Made by a program: the position numbers and the translations under genes. The notes below the pieces were generated by a model. That model ran no database searches, was not told the origin of the DNA, and was given only the letters and a program-made list of their open reading frames with translations. This document shows, piece by piece, positions 7,759 to 16,096 of a stretch of 27,971 nt of DNA. Origin of the DNA: Sulfurimonas sp. (GTDB lineage: Bacteria; Campylobacterota; Campylobacteria; Campylobacterales; Sulfurimonadaceae). Within the stretch, counting starts at the first letter, position 1. Every line of letters begins with the position of its first letter. The stretch spans positions 1 through 27,971 of the forward strand of contig NZ_JALOAA010000028.1 of the NCBI RefSeq assembly GCF_023229025.1, read 5' to 3'.

Positions 7759-8186
7759 TTTTGTGCCTCCTTAATCTTTAATGCTTCTGTTTTTGCCAAA
7801 ATATCACATCTCTCATTTTCAATATGCCCGTTATGCCCTCTAACCCATATTGCATTTATCTTATGCCCTTTTGAAACCTCTATATACTCTGCCCATAAAT
7901 CAGGATTTTTCACCTTCTTAAAATCCCTCTTTATCCATCCGGTAAGCCACTCATTTATACCTTTGACAACATAAGAGGAGTCAGAGATTATATCAACTTC
8001 ACATGGTTCTTTAAGCACTTTTAGCCCCTCAATAACAGCCAAAAGCTCCATTCTGTTGTTTGTTGTATGAGCCTCTCCGCCACTAATCTCCCTCTCCTTA
8101 GAGCCAAAGCGCAAAATTGTACCATACCCCCCGGGTCCAGGGTTTCCAAGAGCACTACCATCACTGAAAAGAGTTATTTTCTTCAC
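7755..8186 (-). CDS. rnhA: Ribonuclease HI
   Basis: Cuts the RNA strand of RNA-DNA hybrids, removing R-loops and primers. All catalytic residues are visible: Asp9 (FSDGSALGNPGPGG), Glu47 (NNRMELLAVIEGL), Asp69 (ISDSSYVVKGI) and Asp128 (ENERCDILA), plus the flexible-loop His118 (VRGHNGH). Length 143 aa is typical of bacterial RNase HI. Its start lies inside the upstream TPR gene with a 26-base overlap, and its end overlaps rnc by four bases. Confidence 0.96.
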   Translation of the reverse strand: MKKITLFSDGSALGNPGPGGYGTILRFGSKEREISGGEAHTTNNRMELLAVIEGLKVLKEPCEVDIISDSSYVVKGINEWLTGWIKRDFKKVKNPDLWAEYIEVSKGHKINAIWVRGHNGHIENERCDILAKTEALKIKEAQN

Positions 8187-9207
8187 TAAAATCCTTATGA
8201 TAATCTTTTACTAAAGAGAGTTCTACCATTGAGGTATCAATTGCATGACAGCCGCTACAACGGCTAAAGGCAAATGGATAAGCAGTCTTACAGCTAGTAC
8301 ATATGTACTCAAATCCAAGCGTGGCATTTACCTTAGAGTCAAGATTTATAAGCACATCAAGTTCAAAAATAGAACTCTTTGTTGCCTCTTTTATATACCC
8401 TTTTGCCGTGTATAGTTCCCTTAAATAGCCGTTTTGCATTATTATATCAAAATTCAAATCTTTTTTATCGCATCTCCACAGCACATCAACTAGCAACTCT
8501 GCTTTTGAGATATCAATATTCTCCCATGCAGCTTTTGGATTTACTCGAAATATATACTCAAATATAAGGTAGGTCAAGTGACTGCTCTTTTTATATATCT
8601 CTAAGAGCTTATTTACCTTTTCATCAGAACTCATGAGTGAATCGTTTAAAATAAGCAAAGAGTTAATATAAGCACTCTCTACGGTTATCTCTTTTTTTAG
8701 CTCGCTTATTACTTCTAATACCTCAAGGGCTGCACTATAGTCTCTCATCTGCTCATAGACTAAGAGCAGGTAGTTTAAGGCTTGCGGGGTTCGTGGATTG
8801 TTTTTTAGTATCTCTAAAAAAATCTGCCTTGCGCGCTCGAGAAAACCGGCCTTAAAATATGTTTTTCCTAACAGAAAAAGGGTGTCTCTGTAGTTAGATT
8901 TATCTCCAACCTTTAAGAGTTCACTATATATCTCTATACTTTTCTCATAGTTACCGTTTTTTGCGTATGCGCTTGCCAGAAGCAACCAAGATTTTTCAGA
9001 GAGTTCCCCCTTTGTAATCAAGACTTTAAGCTCATTTTGTGACGGCAGAGTATGAAACTGCTTTAAAAACTTATCTAAATGCCTGTAATCCTCTTTTTTC
9101 TTAAATTTTGCAAACCAGTAAGAGAAAAAAGTGATAACAAAAATAAGAACAAAAAAGATTATTATCCCAAAAAGCGGGTCACGGAACTCAAGAAAAAAGG
9201 TATTCAT
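8161..9207 (-). CDS. Membrane-anchored TPR protein with C-terminal zinc ribbon, LapB-like
   Basis: The 348-aa protein has three parts. Residues about 11-32 are one transmembrane helix (PLFGIIIFFVLIFVITFFSYW) followed by a basic KFKKKEDYR, which suggests the rest is cytoplasmic. Residues about 50-260 are tetratricopeptide-like helices, clearest around WLLLASAYAKNGNYEKSIEIY and FLLGKTYFKAGFLERARQIF. The C-terminus carries a rubredoxin-like four-cysteine knuckle, Cys303/Cys306 and Cys317/Cys320. This order is that of LapB (YciM) in E. coli, which controls LPS synthesis through FtsH and LpxC. Identity with LapB is an inference from architecture. It overlaps rnhA by 26 bases and the upstream gene by one. 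As I recall, H. pylori and C. jejuni have an equivalent gene in the same place. Confidence 0.8.
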   Translation of the reverse strand: MNTFFLEFRDPLFGIIIFFVLIFVITFFSYWFAKFKKKEDYRHLDKFLKQFHTLPSQNELKVLITKGELSEKSWLLLASAYAKNGNYEKSIEIYSELLKVGDKSNYRDTLFLLGKTYFKAGFLERARQIFLEILKNNPRTPQALNYLLLVYEQMRDYSAALEVLEVISELKKEITVESAYINSLLILNDSLMSSDEKVNKLLEIYKKSSHLTYLIFEYIFRVNPKAAWENIDISKAELLVDVLWRCDKKDLNFDIIMQNGYLRELYTAKGYIKEATKSSIFELDVLINLDSKVNATLGFEYICTSCKTAYPFAFSRCSGCHAIDTSMVELSLVKDYHKDFSEENNSFQ

Positions 9208-9674
9208 TATTCGTAAACCACCACTCCGTAATCATTTTTTAAATTATAAAAAGTGCACTCAGGTCCTATCTCCAACTCCTTGATTTTTCCAAGCACAACA
9301 ATAGAGTTTTTATCTACTTTTATCCCAAACTCCGTAAAAAATTTTTTTATATTTACAAATTTTACATCTTCTACAAACTTATATTCAAACTCCTTATAGA
9401 GTCTCATCTTCTCATATGAAAATATTCTTTCATTCACATGTAGCCTATCAGAAGCGTATTTTATAGGTAGGTGCCCCGATAAATCGGTAAGGACACTCTC
9501 TACATGCTCATATTTTGAAGGAAGGGTGTTTTTTTGTATAAAAAGATACTTATTGTTAAGTTTTAAATTTCTAGTCTCACTCCAATATTTATATGCAGGA
9601 TTTGAGACTCCTAACTTTGATGATATCTCTCTCCAAAGCCAGTAAGAATTCAGCGTGTTTGGCAAATTTGACAC
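9207..9674 (-). CDS. Hypothetical protein, 155 aa, first gene of the RNase operon
   Basis: Not recognised. It starts at a GTG (9672-9674) supported by AAGGAG at 9683-9688. Residues about 12-35 (YWLWREISSKLGVSNPAYKYW) read like a helix-turn-helix, with basic and aromatic residues following, so DNA or RNA binding is possible. The remainder alternates charged and aromatic residues with no signal peptide or membrane segment, and ends YNLKNDYGVVVYE. Its stop overlaps the start of the TPR gene by one base (TAATG), so it leads a five-gene coupled operon. No function is proposed. Confidence 0.75.
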   Translation of the reverse strand: MSNLPNTLNSYWLWREISSKLGVSNPAYKYWSETRNLKLNNKYLFIQKNTLPSKYEHVESVLTDLSGHLPIKYASDRLHVNERIFSYEKMRLYKEFEYKFVEDVKFVNIKKFFTEFGIKVDKNSIVVLGKIKELEIGPECTFYNLKNDYGVVVYE

Positions 9675-9706
9675 TCTACTGACTCCTTGAAATTTGATTT
9701 GTCTTT

Positions 9707-9712
9707 ATTATA
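9707..9712 (-). promoter_or_regulatory. -10 box of the five-gene operon ending in aroC
   Basis: Reads TATAAT on the minus strand (agtaTATAATaaag), 32 bases before the GTG of the 155-aa gene. It is the only promoter-like site upstream of five genes that all overlap, so it probably serves the whole operon. Confidence 0.5.
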
Positions 9713-9771
9713 TACTCTTTTAGTTAAAAGTTACAAGTCAATTCTCTCAAGGCTGAGTATAATGCGGTATA

Positions 9772-10818
9772 TTAAAAAATTGCCACAACCCATTTTGTTA
9801 TAAAATATCCACCGACTAACAACCATGCAAACATTAAACCCGAAGTATATACCGGAGCTAGTCCAAGACCTTTAAACTTTGAAAATACAGTACCGATTCC
9901 AAGTGCCGTCATTGCCATTGTGAGTAAAAAAGTATCTATCTCATTTATGATGTCAACTATATTTTGGGGAACTATTTGAAGTGAATTAAACCCTGCCATA
10001 CCTATAAAATATACGGCAAACCAAGGAATCACAAGCTTAACTCCGCCTACACTCGTGCCGCTTTTCTTTGAGCTATATGAGAGGTATATCCCCAAAATGA
10101 TAAGCATCGGCGCTATCATAATAACCCTTGTCATCTTCACAATTACCGCGGCATTTGCCATATCTTGGCTTGCATTTGGTATAGATGCCGGAACTGCTAC
10201 AACCTGCGCAACCTCATGAATTGTTCCACCGACATAGATACCAAACTCTTTTGCACTCATATCAAAAACACCCATGTTATATAACAGCGGATATAAAAAC
10301 ATAGATATTGTTCCAAATAAAACAACCATTGAAACCGCAATTGCAGCCTTGTGCTCCTCTGCTTTTAAAACCGGCTCTGTTGCCAAAACTGCAGCAGCAC
10401 CGCACACAGAAGCTCCTGATGCGCTAAGCATAGAGGTGTCTCTATCCATGTTAAAGAGCCTCTGCCCCGCCCAAGTTCCCAAAATAAAAGTTGTAGAGAG
10501 CATAATAAGAGAGACCATAAATCCCTCTACCCCAACTTCGGCAATCTGCTGAAAAGTTATACGAAAACCGTAAAAGACGATTGCAAAGCGTAAAATTTTT
10601 TTTCCGGAGAAGGTGATGCCTAAGCTCCACTCTTTTGGAGTTTTATTGTGAAGTGTATTTGCATAAAAAATCCCTAAAACAATCCCGATAACAAGGGGTG
10701 AAATACCAAGAGATTTAACAAAATTTATTTCCGATATCATTGTAGCTGCTGCGGCAAAAATTGCCACAAACAAAATACCGCTTAATGTGCCTTTTCTATT
10801 CTCTACTGAAAATGCCAT
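9772..10818 (-). CDS. YeiH/UPF0324 family putative sulfate exporter
   Basis: Integral membrane protein of 348 aa with about ten hydrophobic segments, starting near residues 12-28 (LSGILFVAIFAAAATMI). Family marks include SPLVIGIVLGIFYANT, the central GASVCGAAAVLATEPVLKAEEHKAAIAV, and GGTIHEVAQVVAVPASI. Members are annotated as putative sulfate exporters (PSE family, Cons_hypoth698), but the substrate is not well established. A role in handling sulfur oxyanions would suit a sulfur oxidiser. It has an AAGGAG ribosome site directly before the ATG and its own promoter. It stands alone between ccoG and the RNase operon, all on the same strand. Confidence 0.85.
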   Translation of the reverse strand: MAFSVENRKGTLSGILFVAIFAAAATMISEINFVKSLGISPLVIGIVLGIFYANTLHNKTPKEWSLGITFSGKKILRFAIVFYGFRITFQQIAEVGVEGFMVSLIMLSTTFILGTWAGQRLFNMDRDTSMLSASGASVCGAAAVLATEPVLKAEEHKAAIAVSMVVLFGTISMFLYPLLYNMGVFDMSAKEFGIYVGGTIHEVAQVVAVPASIPNASQDMANAAVIVKMTRVIMIAPMLIILGIYLSYSSKKSGTSVGGVKLVIPWFAVYFIGMAGFNSLQIVPQNIVDIINEIDTFLLTMAMTALGIGTVFSKFKGLGLAPVYTSGLMFAWLLVGGYFITKWVVAIF

Positions 10819-10864
10819 TTTGCTCCTTATAGTTCATTTATAAGACAAAACTTATCTACTAAAA

Positions 10865-10878
10865 TTGAATTATATCAA
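10865..10878 (-). promoter_or_regulatory. yeiH-type gene promoter with FNR/CRP-like symmetrical site
   Basis: The minus-strand -10 box TATAAT (10869-10874) is embedded in TTGAT-N4-TTCAA, which matches nine of ten fixed bases of the FNR consensus TTGAT-N4-ATCAA. A regulator bound here would cover the -10 box and so would most likely repress. Single-site resemblance in AT-rich DNA is weak evidence. Confidence 0.4.
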
Positions 10879-10906
10879 AAAAATATCACATTTTATTTCG
10901 AGGATA

Positions 10907-12340
10907 CTAATCTTTTGTATCCTCAATTATATCTGCCCTAGGATAGGTAAAAGTAGCATCTCTAAAGACTACTATCTCCTCATGCTCCAGCGCATAAGCA
11001 CGAATTTTTATTGGAATTATCGTATCATGCCTTGCATCATCTGAAAGCTCATCATAAGTTCTTAAAACTACGATTTTTTTCTTTTTTACTCCCGGAGTTA
11101 CAGAGAAAGGCTCTGTGGGCTTTACTATCTCAAGATTCCCTTTTATATCTTTTGGAAGAGTTACATCAAAATAGAAATCCATCTTCTCGTTTTTTGTATT
11201 TTGTATCAAAAATACATAAGCGTTATCCACTGCAATCTTACCGTCAGACTCTTTTGATATGGAGTATAGTCTGTTTTCTTTGTTAATATTTAAAAGCATA
11301 TGCTCTTTTTTGCTTCCCATAATAACCATAGCTATTACCAAACCGACAAGCAATACAATATAAGCTAAAATTTTTGGGCGAAAATATTTTGTTTTCCCCT
11401 TTTTATCTATAATCTCATAATCGCTAGACCATGTAACAAGCGAAGGTTTGCCTAGTTTGCCCATTACAACGGTACATGCATCCACACACTCCAGACAGTT
11501 TATACACTCAAGCTGAAGACCCTTTCGTATATCTATATGTGTAGGACAAACGGTTACACAACTCTCACATGCCGTACACTCTGCATGCGGCTCAACTTTT
11601 TGAAGCTCTTTTTGTTTTGTGAACACCTTCTCCTTATCTTCGTTATAGATATGACCGCCGCGGTTTGTATTATAAAGAGCCATAACCGTATGCTCATCAT
11701 ATAAAACAGACTGAATTCTTGAGTATGGACATACATAGATACAGTAATCTTCTTGTAAAAATACAATGTCATAGATAAGAAAAAGCGCTGAGACTATGAG
11801 TGTGCCAAAGAGAATCATGTGATCAAACGGATCAGCCATATAAGCGAAAAAATCTTCCGGTGGAACAAAAAACCATAGAAGGTTTGCACTCGCTACAAAC
11901 GATAGAACTACCCAGATTAAAATTGCGACTGCTTTTTTTATCTTGTTTTTCAAGATACTCATATCCGGTTCTTGCTGTTTATTCTTTATTCGTTTTCTAA
12001 GTTTTAGCAGTTTTGTCTCTATTAAATCACGATAAATTACTCTAAAAATTGTTTGAGGACATATCCAGCCGCAAAAAACACGACCGCCTAAAACAGTCAT
12101 ACCGAATATGCCTAAAAAAAGTATCATAAGTAAAAACGGTAAAAGGTATAGCTCCTGCATATCAAACTCAACAAATGCAAGATGAAGCTTAAGTTTGTCA
12201 AAACTTAGTAAAAAAAAGTGACTCTCATTTACTTGTATCCATGGTGTGATTAACGCCACAACCGTTAAAAAAATAAATACATAATATCTATATATTCTCC
12301 ATGCAGTCGGTATCTTCAGACTGGCATTCTCTTCTTTCAT
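10907..12340 (-). CDS. ccoG: Cytochrome c oxidase accessory protein CcoG (FixG/RdxA)
   Basis: Membrane iron-sulfur protein needed for cbb3-type oxidase maturation; the family has been described as a cupric reductase that supplies Cu(I). Hydrophobic segments lie near residues 19-34, 67-85, 138-158, 177-194 and 324-341. Cysteine pairs in the membrane part are Cys90/Cys94 (FCGWICPQ) and Cys200/Cys204 (YCIYVCPYSR). Two 4Fe-4S motifs follow: Cys255, 258, 261, 265 and Cys279, 282, 285, 289. The C-terminal 120 residues form the Ig-like FixG domain. Length 477 aa is normal. No ccoNOP or ccoI genes are in the window. The ATG has an AGGAG ribosome site and its own promoter with an inverted repeat. Confidence 0.93.
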   Translation of the reverse strand: MKEENASLKIPTAWRIYRYYVFIFLTVVALITPWIQVNESHFFLLSFDKLKLHLAFVEFDMQELYLLPFLLMILFLGIFGMTVLGGRVFCGWICPQTIFRVIYRDLIETKLLKLRKRIKNKQQEPDMSILKNKIKKAVAILIWVVLSFVASANLLWFFVPPEDFFAYMADPFDHMILFGTLIVSALFLIYDIVFLQEDYCIYVCPYSRIQSVLYDEHTVMALYNTNRGGHIYNEDKEKVFTKQKELQKVEPHAECTACESCVTVCPTHIDIRKGLQLECINCLECVDACTVVMGKLGKPSLVTWSSDYEIIDKKGKTKYFRPKILAYIVLLVGLVIAMVIMGSKKEHMLLNINKENRLYSISKESDGKIAVDNAYVFLIQNTKNEKMDFYFDVTLPKDIKGNLEIVKPTEPFSVTPGVKKKKIVVLRTYDELSDDARHDTIIPIKIRAYALEHEEIVVFRDATFTYPRADIIEDTKD

Positions 12341-12355
12341 ATTAACTCCTGCCTA

Positions 12356-12381
12356 TATTTTGACAACATTATATCAAAATA
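12356..12381 (-). promoter_or_regulatory. ccoG promoter with perfect 8-bp inverted repeat
   Basis: TATTTTGA (12356-12363) and TCAAAATA (12374-12381) form a perfect 8-bp inverted repeat with a 10-base spacer. The spacer contains the minus-strand -10 box TATAAT (12368-12373). A dimeric regulator bound to both arms would block the promoter. The 10-base spacing does not match an FNR box (4) or a CRP box (6). Confidence 0.45.
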
Positions 12382-12460
12382 CTATTTTTAATTACATATC
12401 ATAATAATAATTATAACCAATTAGACTATTTTTAAAAGTCTTTTTTATGTTCTAACTTGC

Positions 12461-12466
12461 TAGAAT
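12461..12466 (+). promoter_or_regulatory. -10 box for metH
   Basis: TAGAAT in cttgcTAGAATaaaa, 35 bases before the metH ATG. The same TAGAAT form precedes rpsT. The short leader leaves no room for a B12 or SAM riboswitch. Confidence 0.5.
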
Positions 12467-12501
12467 AAAATTACTAATTCATTTTAACAAAAGATTTGTT
12501 C

Positions 12502-15500
12502 ATGACACCAAAAAAGTATATCTTAAAAACTATAAAAAAGAGACCTCTTATCATTGATGGGGCTATGGGTACTCAGCTTCAACAGCGAGACGAGAAAATT
12601 CCAAAGGAGGCGTGGGAAGGTAATGAGGGATGTAATGAACTCCTAAATGTAACCTCTCCTGAAGTTTTAAGTGAGATTTTTCATGCTTACCTTAGTGCCG
12701 GAGCAGACCTCATTACAACAAATACCTTTGGCTCCTTCTCTTGGGTTTTAGATGAGTATGGACTTGGTAATCGTGCCTATGAGTTAACAAAAGCGGGTGC
12801 GGCACTTGTTAAAAAAGAGTGCGAAAAGTTCAGCACCCCTGAGCATCCAAGGTTTGTTTTAGGCTCAATTGGTCCAGGAACAAAACTCCCGTCTCTTGGA
12901 CATATAACTTATGATGAGATGTTTGAAGGCTATACTGAATTTTGTCTAGCACTTATCGACGGTGGAGTAGATGTATTCTTGCTTGAGACATGCCAAGACC
13001 CGCTTCAAATCAAAGCCGCTCTTCATGCATGCGAGGAGGCTTCTAGACAAAGAGAAGTGGAGATTCCTATCATGATCTCCGTTACCATAGAGCTAAGCGG
13101 AACCATGCTTATAGGAACAGATGCTTCAACGATAGCTACTATTTTAGAGCCTTTTGACATCTTAAGCCTTGGTTTTAACTGCGGAACAGGGCCTGAGCAG
13201 ATTGAAAAACATGTAAAAACATTAAGTGAACTTTGGCATAAACCCATTAGTGTTCACGCAAACGCAGGACTTCCACAAAACCGCGGAGGTTATACCTACT
13301 ACCCTATGGGACCCGATGAGTTTGCCGACAAGCAGGAGAACTTTTTAAAATATGACGGTGTAAGCTTTTTAGGAGGCTGCTGTGGAACTACACCTCAACA
13401 TATCCGTGCTTTAGTAGATAGAGTCAGCAAGACTCTTCCAAAAGAGCCATCAGGATCTCAAGAGAACTCTCTTGCTTCACTCTTTAATACAGTCTCCTTA
13501 TCTCAAGAATCTTCTGTTTTGCTTGTGGGAGAGAGAAGCAACGCAACAGGCTCTAAAGCGTTTCGTGAACTTCTTTTAGCGGAGGATTATGAGGGGACTC
13601 TAAGCGTTGCTCAACAGCAGGTAAGAGTAGGCGCACATGTGCTTGATGTAAGTGTTGGTTTTGCGGGTCGTGATGAGACAAAAGATATGAACAGCGTCAT
13701 GAGTCTCTATGCTCAAAAGATAGCACTTCCACTTATGCCCGACTCTACTCAGACGGCTGCTCTTGAAGAAGCACTTAAGCTAATCGGGGGAAAACCTATA
13801 ATTAACTCCGTTAATCTTGAGGACGGTATTGAAAAGTTTGATACTATATGCCGGCTAGCTAAAAAGTTTGGAGCCGCACTTGTTTGTCTAACTATAGATG
13901 AGATTGGGATGGCAAAAACTCTTGAGAGAAAACTTGAAGTGGCAGAGCGTATCTATGAACTTGCTACAAAAAAACATGGTATTAAGCCGGAGAATTTAGT
14001 TTTTGACCTGCTTACATTTACTCTTGGAAGCGGGGATGCTGAGTATGTTGATGCCGGTATAAACACTATTGAAGCGATAAGAGAGCTCCGTAAAAGACAT
14101 CCCGAAGTCGGAGCAATTCTAGGGCTCTCCAACATCTCTTTTGGGCTAGACAAAGATGCTCGCCCATATCTTAACTCTATGTTTCTACATCACTGTATAG
14201 AAGCAGGGCTTACAAGCGTTATCATAAATGTTCAGCACATTATCCCTATCAATAAAATCTCCAAAATCGACCAAGAGATATGCGATAATCTTATCTTTAA
14301 CCGTAAGCCGAATTCTGAGGCTCTTTTTGAGTTTATTGAGCACTTTAGCACAAAAGAAGCAACTGATAATCAAGCGGTAGATGAAGCTTACCTAGCTATG
14401 AGTGATGAAGAAAAAATTGCAAAACTTCTAATGGACGGCGACAAAGATAGAATGATTCCTCTTGTAGAAGAAGCGCGTCATACAATCGCACCACAAAAAA
14501 TAGTCAACGAGATCCTAATAGATGCTATGAAAGTAGTAGGAGAGCTCTTTGGCTCGGGGCAGATGCAGCTGCCGTTTGTTCTTCAAAGCGCGGAGACTAT
14601 GAAAAAAACAGTTGATTATCTAAACCCTTACTTACCAAAAATCGACAAAAAAGTTGATACAACATTAATTCTTGGAACAGTCAAAGGCGATGTACATGAC
14701 GTTGGTAAAAATCTAGTAGATATTATTCTCTCAAACAACGGTTACAAAGTAGTAAACTTAGGTATAAAAGTCGAGCTTGATGATTTTGTAAAAACACTTA
14801 AAGAGTCAAATGCAGACGCAATCGGCATGAGCGGACTTTTGGTCAAATCAACTCAAGTCATGAAAGATAACCTAGAGGCTCTTCAAAGAGAGGGAATCAA
14901 AACTCCTATTCTCTTAGGTGGTGCCGCACTTACTCGCTCCTTTATAGATGATTTCTGCCGCCCATATTATGACGGTCCGATCTTTTACTGTAAAGATGCG
15001 TTTGACGGCGTAACTGCCATGAGCCGAATTGAGGCTAAAAATTTTGATACAGATCTCCATGGCAAAGATAACGAAGAGAAGATTGTAAAAGTAAAAGAGA
15101 AGGTAATTATTCCACCATTTGAGGAGCTTAAGATGCCCTCACGTGATGTTGCAGTTCCGACTCCGCCATTTTGGGGCAGACGTGAACTAAAGCTAACTTC
15201 ACAACAAGTTGAAATGGCATTTGAGTGGATTAACCATAAGCTTCTTTTTAAATCTCGTTGGGGATATAGCTCAAAAGGAATGACAAAAGAGGCGTATCAA
15301 AAGCAGCTTGATGAGGTTGTGTGGCCGGCGTATGAGAGACTAAAGGCGCAGTTTATTGACGAAAAACTCTTTGAGCCTACCATTATTTACGGTTACTGGC
15401 CGTGTAGAAGCGATGATGATACTCTGCTTATATTTGATGAGAGTGAAGGGTACAATAGCCAGAGCGAAATAAATCGTGAAACGCTTAATGAAGTTATAGG

Positions 15501-15993
15501 CAGAGCAAAAGAGAAGTTCACATTTCCAAGACAGTCAAAACAGCCTCACCGCGCACTTAGCGACTTTTTTCATAGAGATAGACATGACGTCGTAGCCTTT
15601 ACATGTGTAAGCGCTGGCTCAAAACTTAGCGAATTTGAGAGAGAGATTTATGCGAGAGGCGAATATACTGAGTATTATCAGTTTCATGGTCTTGGAGTCG
15701 AACTAGCTGAAGCACTTGCTGAGATAGCCCACAAGCAGATAAGATTAGATTTAAATATCTCTGATGGCGAAGGAAGCAGTCTAAGCGATGTTCAGATGAA
15801 TAGATACCAAGGCTCCAGATACTCGTTTGGTTACGCGGCATGTCCGGATCTTGAGCTTAACCGCCCTCTTTTTAACCTTCTTCATCCTGAAGAGTTTGGA
15901 ATTGAGCTAAGTGAGACATTTCAGATTCATCCGGAGCAGTCAACTTCGGCATTAGTTGTCTATCATCCAAATGCAACCTACTATAATGTGTGA
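12502..15993 (+). CDS. metH: Cobalamin-dependent methionine synthase
   Basis: Transfers a methyl group from methyltetrahydrofolate to homocysteine through B12. All four modules are present in 1163 aa. The homocysteine domain (about 1-310) has zinc ligands Cys227, Cys293 and Cys294. The pterin-binding domain (about 330-600) begins VGERSNATGSKAFRELL. The B12 cap and Rossmann domain (about 620-860) has the DVHDVG motif with the cobalt ligand His732. The reactivation domain (about 890-1163) carries the AdoMet-site RYSFGYAACPD near its end. I take the ATG at 12502; a TTG two codons upstream is possible but less likely. The ribosome site is weak. The gene is single, with divergent ccoG upstream. 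Full length implies the cell makes or imports cobalamin. Confidence 0.97.
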   Translation: MTPKKYILKTIKKRPLIIDGAMGTQLQQRDEKIPKEAWEGNEGCNELLNVTSPEVLSEIFHAYLSAGADLITTNTFGSFSWVLDEYGLGNRAYELTKAGAALVKKECEKFSTPEHPRFVLGSIGPGTKLPSLGHITYDEMFEGYTEFCLALIDGGVDVFLLETCQDPLQIKAALHACEEASRQREVEIPIMISVTIELSGTMLIGTDASTIATILEPFDILSLGFNCGTGPEQIEKHVKTLSELWHKPISVHANAGLPQNRGGYTYYPMGPDEFADKQENFLKYDGVSFLGGCCGTTPQHIRALVDRVSKTLPKEPSGSQENSLASLFNTVSLSQESSVLLVGERSNATGSKAFRELLLAEDYEGTLSVAQQQVRVGAHVLDVSVGFAGRDETKDMNSVMSLYAQKIALPLMPDSTQTAALEEALKLIGGKPIINSVNLEDGIEKFDTICRLAKKFGAALVCLTIDEIGMAKTLERKLEVAERIYELATKKHGIKPENLVFDLLTFTLGSGDAEYVDAGINTIEAIRELRKRHPEVGAILGLSNISFGLDKDARPYLNSMFLHHCIEAGLTSVIINVQHIIPINKISKIDQEICDNLIFNRKPNSEALFEFIEHFSTKEATDNQAVDEAYLAMSDEEKIAKLLMDGDKDRMIPLVEEARHTIAPQKIVNEILIDAMKVVGELFGSGQMQLPFVLQSAETMKKTVDYLNPYLPKIDKKVDTTLILGTVKGDVHDVGKNLVDIILSNNGYKVVNLGIKVELDDFVKTLKESNADAIGMSGLLVKSTQVMKDNLEALQREGIKTPILLGGAALTRSFIDDFCRPYYDGPIFYCKDAFDGVTAMSRIEAKNFDTDLHGKDNEEKIVKVKEKVIIPPFEELKMPSRDVAVPTPPFWGRRELKLTSQQVEMAFEWINHKLLFKSRWGYSSKGMTKEAYQKQLDEVVWPAYERLKAQFIDEKLFEPTIIYGYWPCRSDDDTLLIFDESEGYNSQSEINRETLNEVIGRAKEKFTFPRQSKQPHRALSDFFHRDRHDVVAFTCVSAGSKLSEFEREIYARGEYTEYYQFHGLGVELAEALAEIAHKQIRLDLNISDGEGSSLSDVQMNRYQGSRYSFGYAACPDLELNRPLFNLLHPEEFGIELSETFQIHPEQSTSALVVYHPNATYYNV

Positions 15994-16063
15994 CTTTTTG
16001 TATTTATGTTTAAAAATTGTCATTAGTTGACATATTTAATACTTTCTTGGTGCAATATAGTAA

Positions 16064-16069
16064 TATAAT
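16064..16069 (+). promoter_or_regulatory. Likely -10 box for the yceI-type gene
   Basis: TATAAT at 16064-16069, with an overlapping TATAGT at 16056-16061, 28 to 36 bases before the ATG. A TTGACA at 16027-16032 is too far upstream to pair with either at normal spacing. An AGAAGGA ribosome site precedes the start. Confidence 0.45.
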
Positions 16070-16096
16070 GGCTCAAACAAAAAGAAGGATTTAAAG

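Noticed and set aside
9739..9757. CTCA/TGAG hairpin downstream of the yeiH-type gene as a terminator.
   Set aside because: Only a four-base stem and no T-run.
12341..12501. Possible cobalamin or SAM riboswitch ahead of metH.
   Set aside because: The likely transcription start leaves under 35 bases of leader, and no conserved riboswitch core is visible.
12496..12501. Two-codon extension of MetH from a TTG start.
   Set aside because: The ATG at 12502 gives the usual family start and a better distance from the weak ribosome site.
15990..16025. Imperfect TGAC...GTCA repeat after metH as a possible terminator.
   Set aside because: Interrupted stem, long loop and weak pairing; not convincing.
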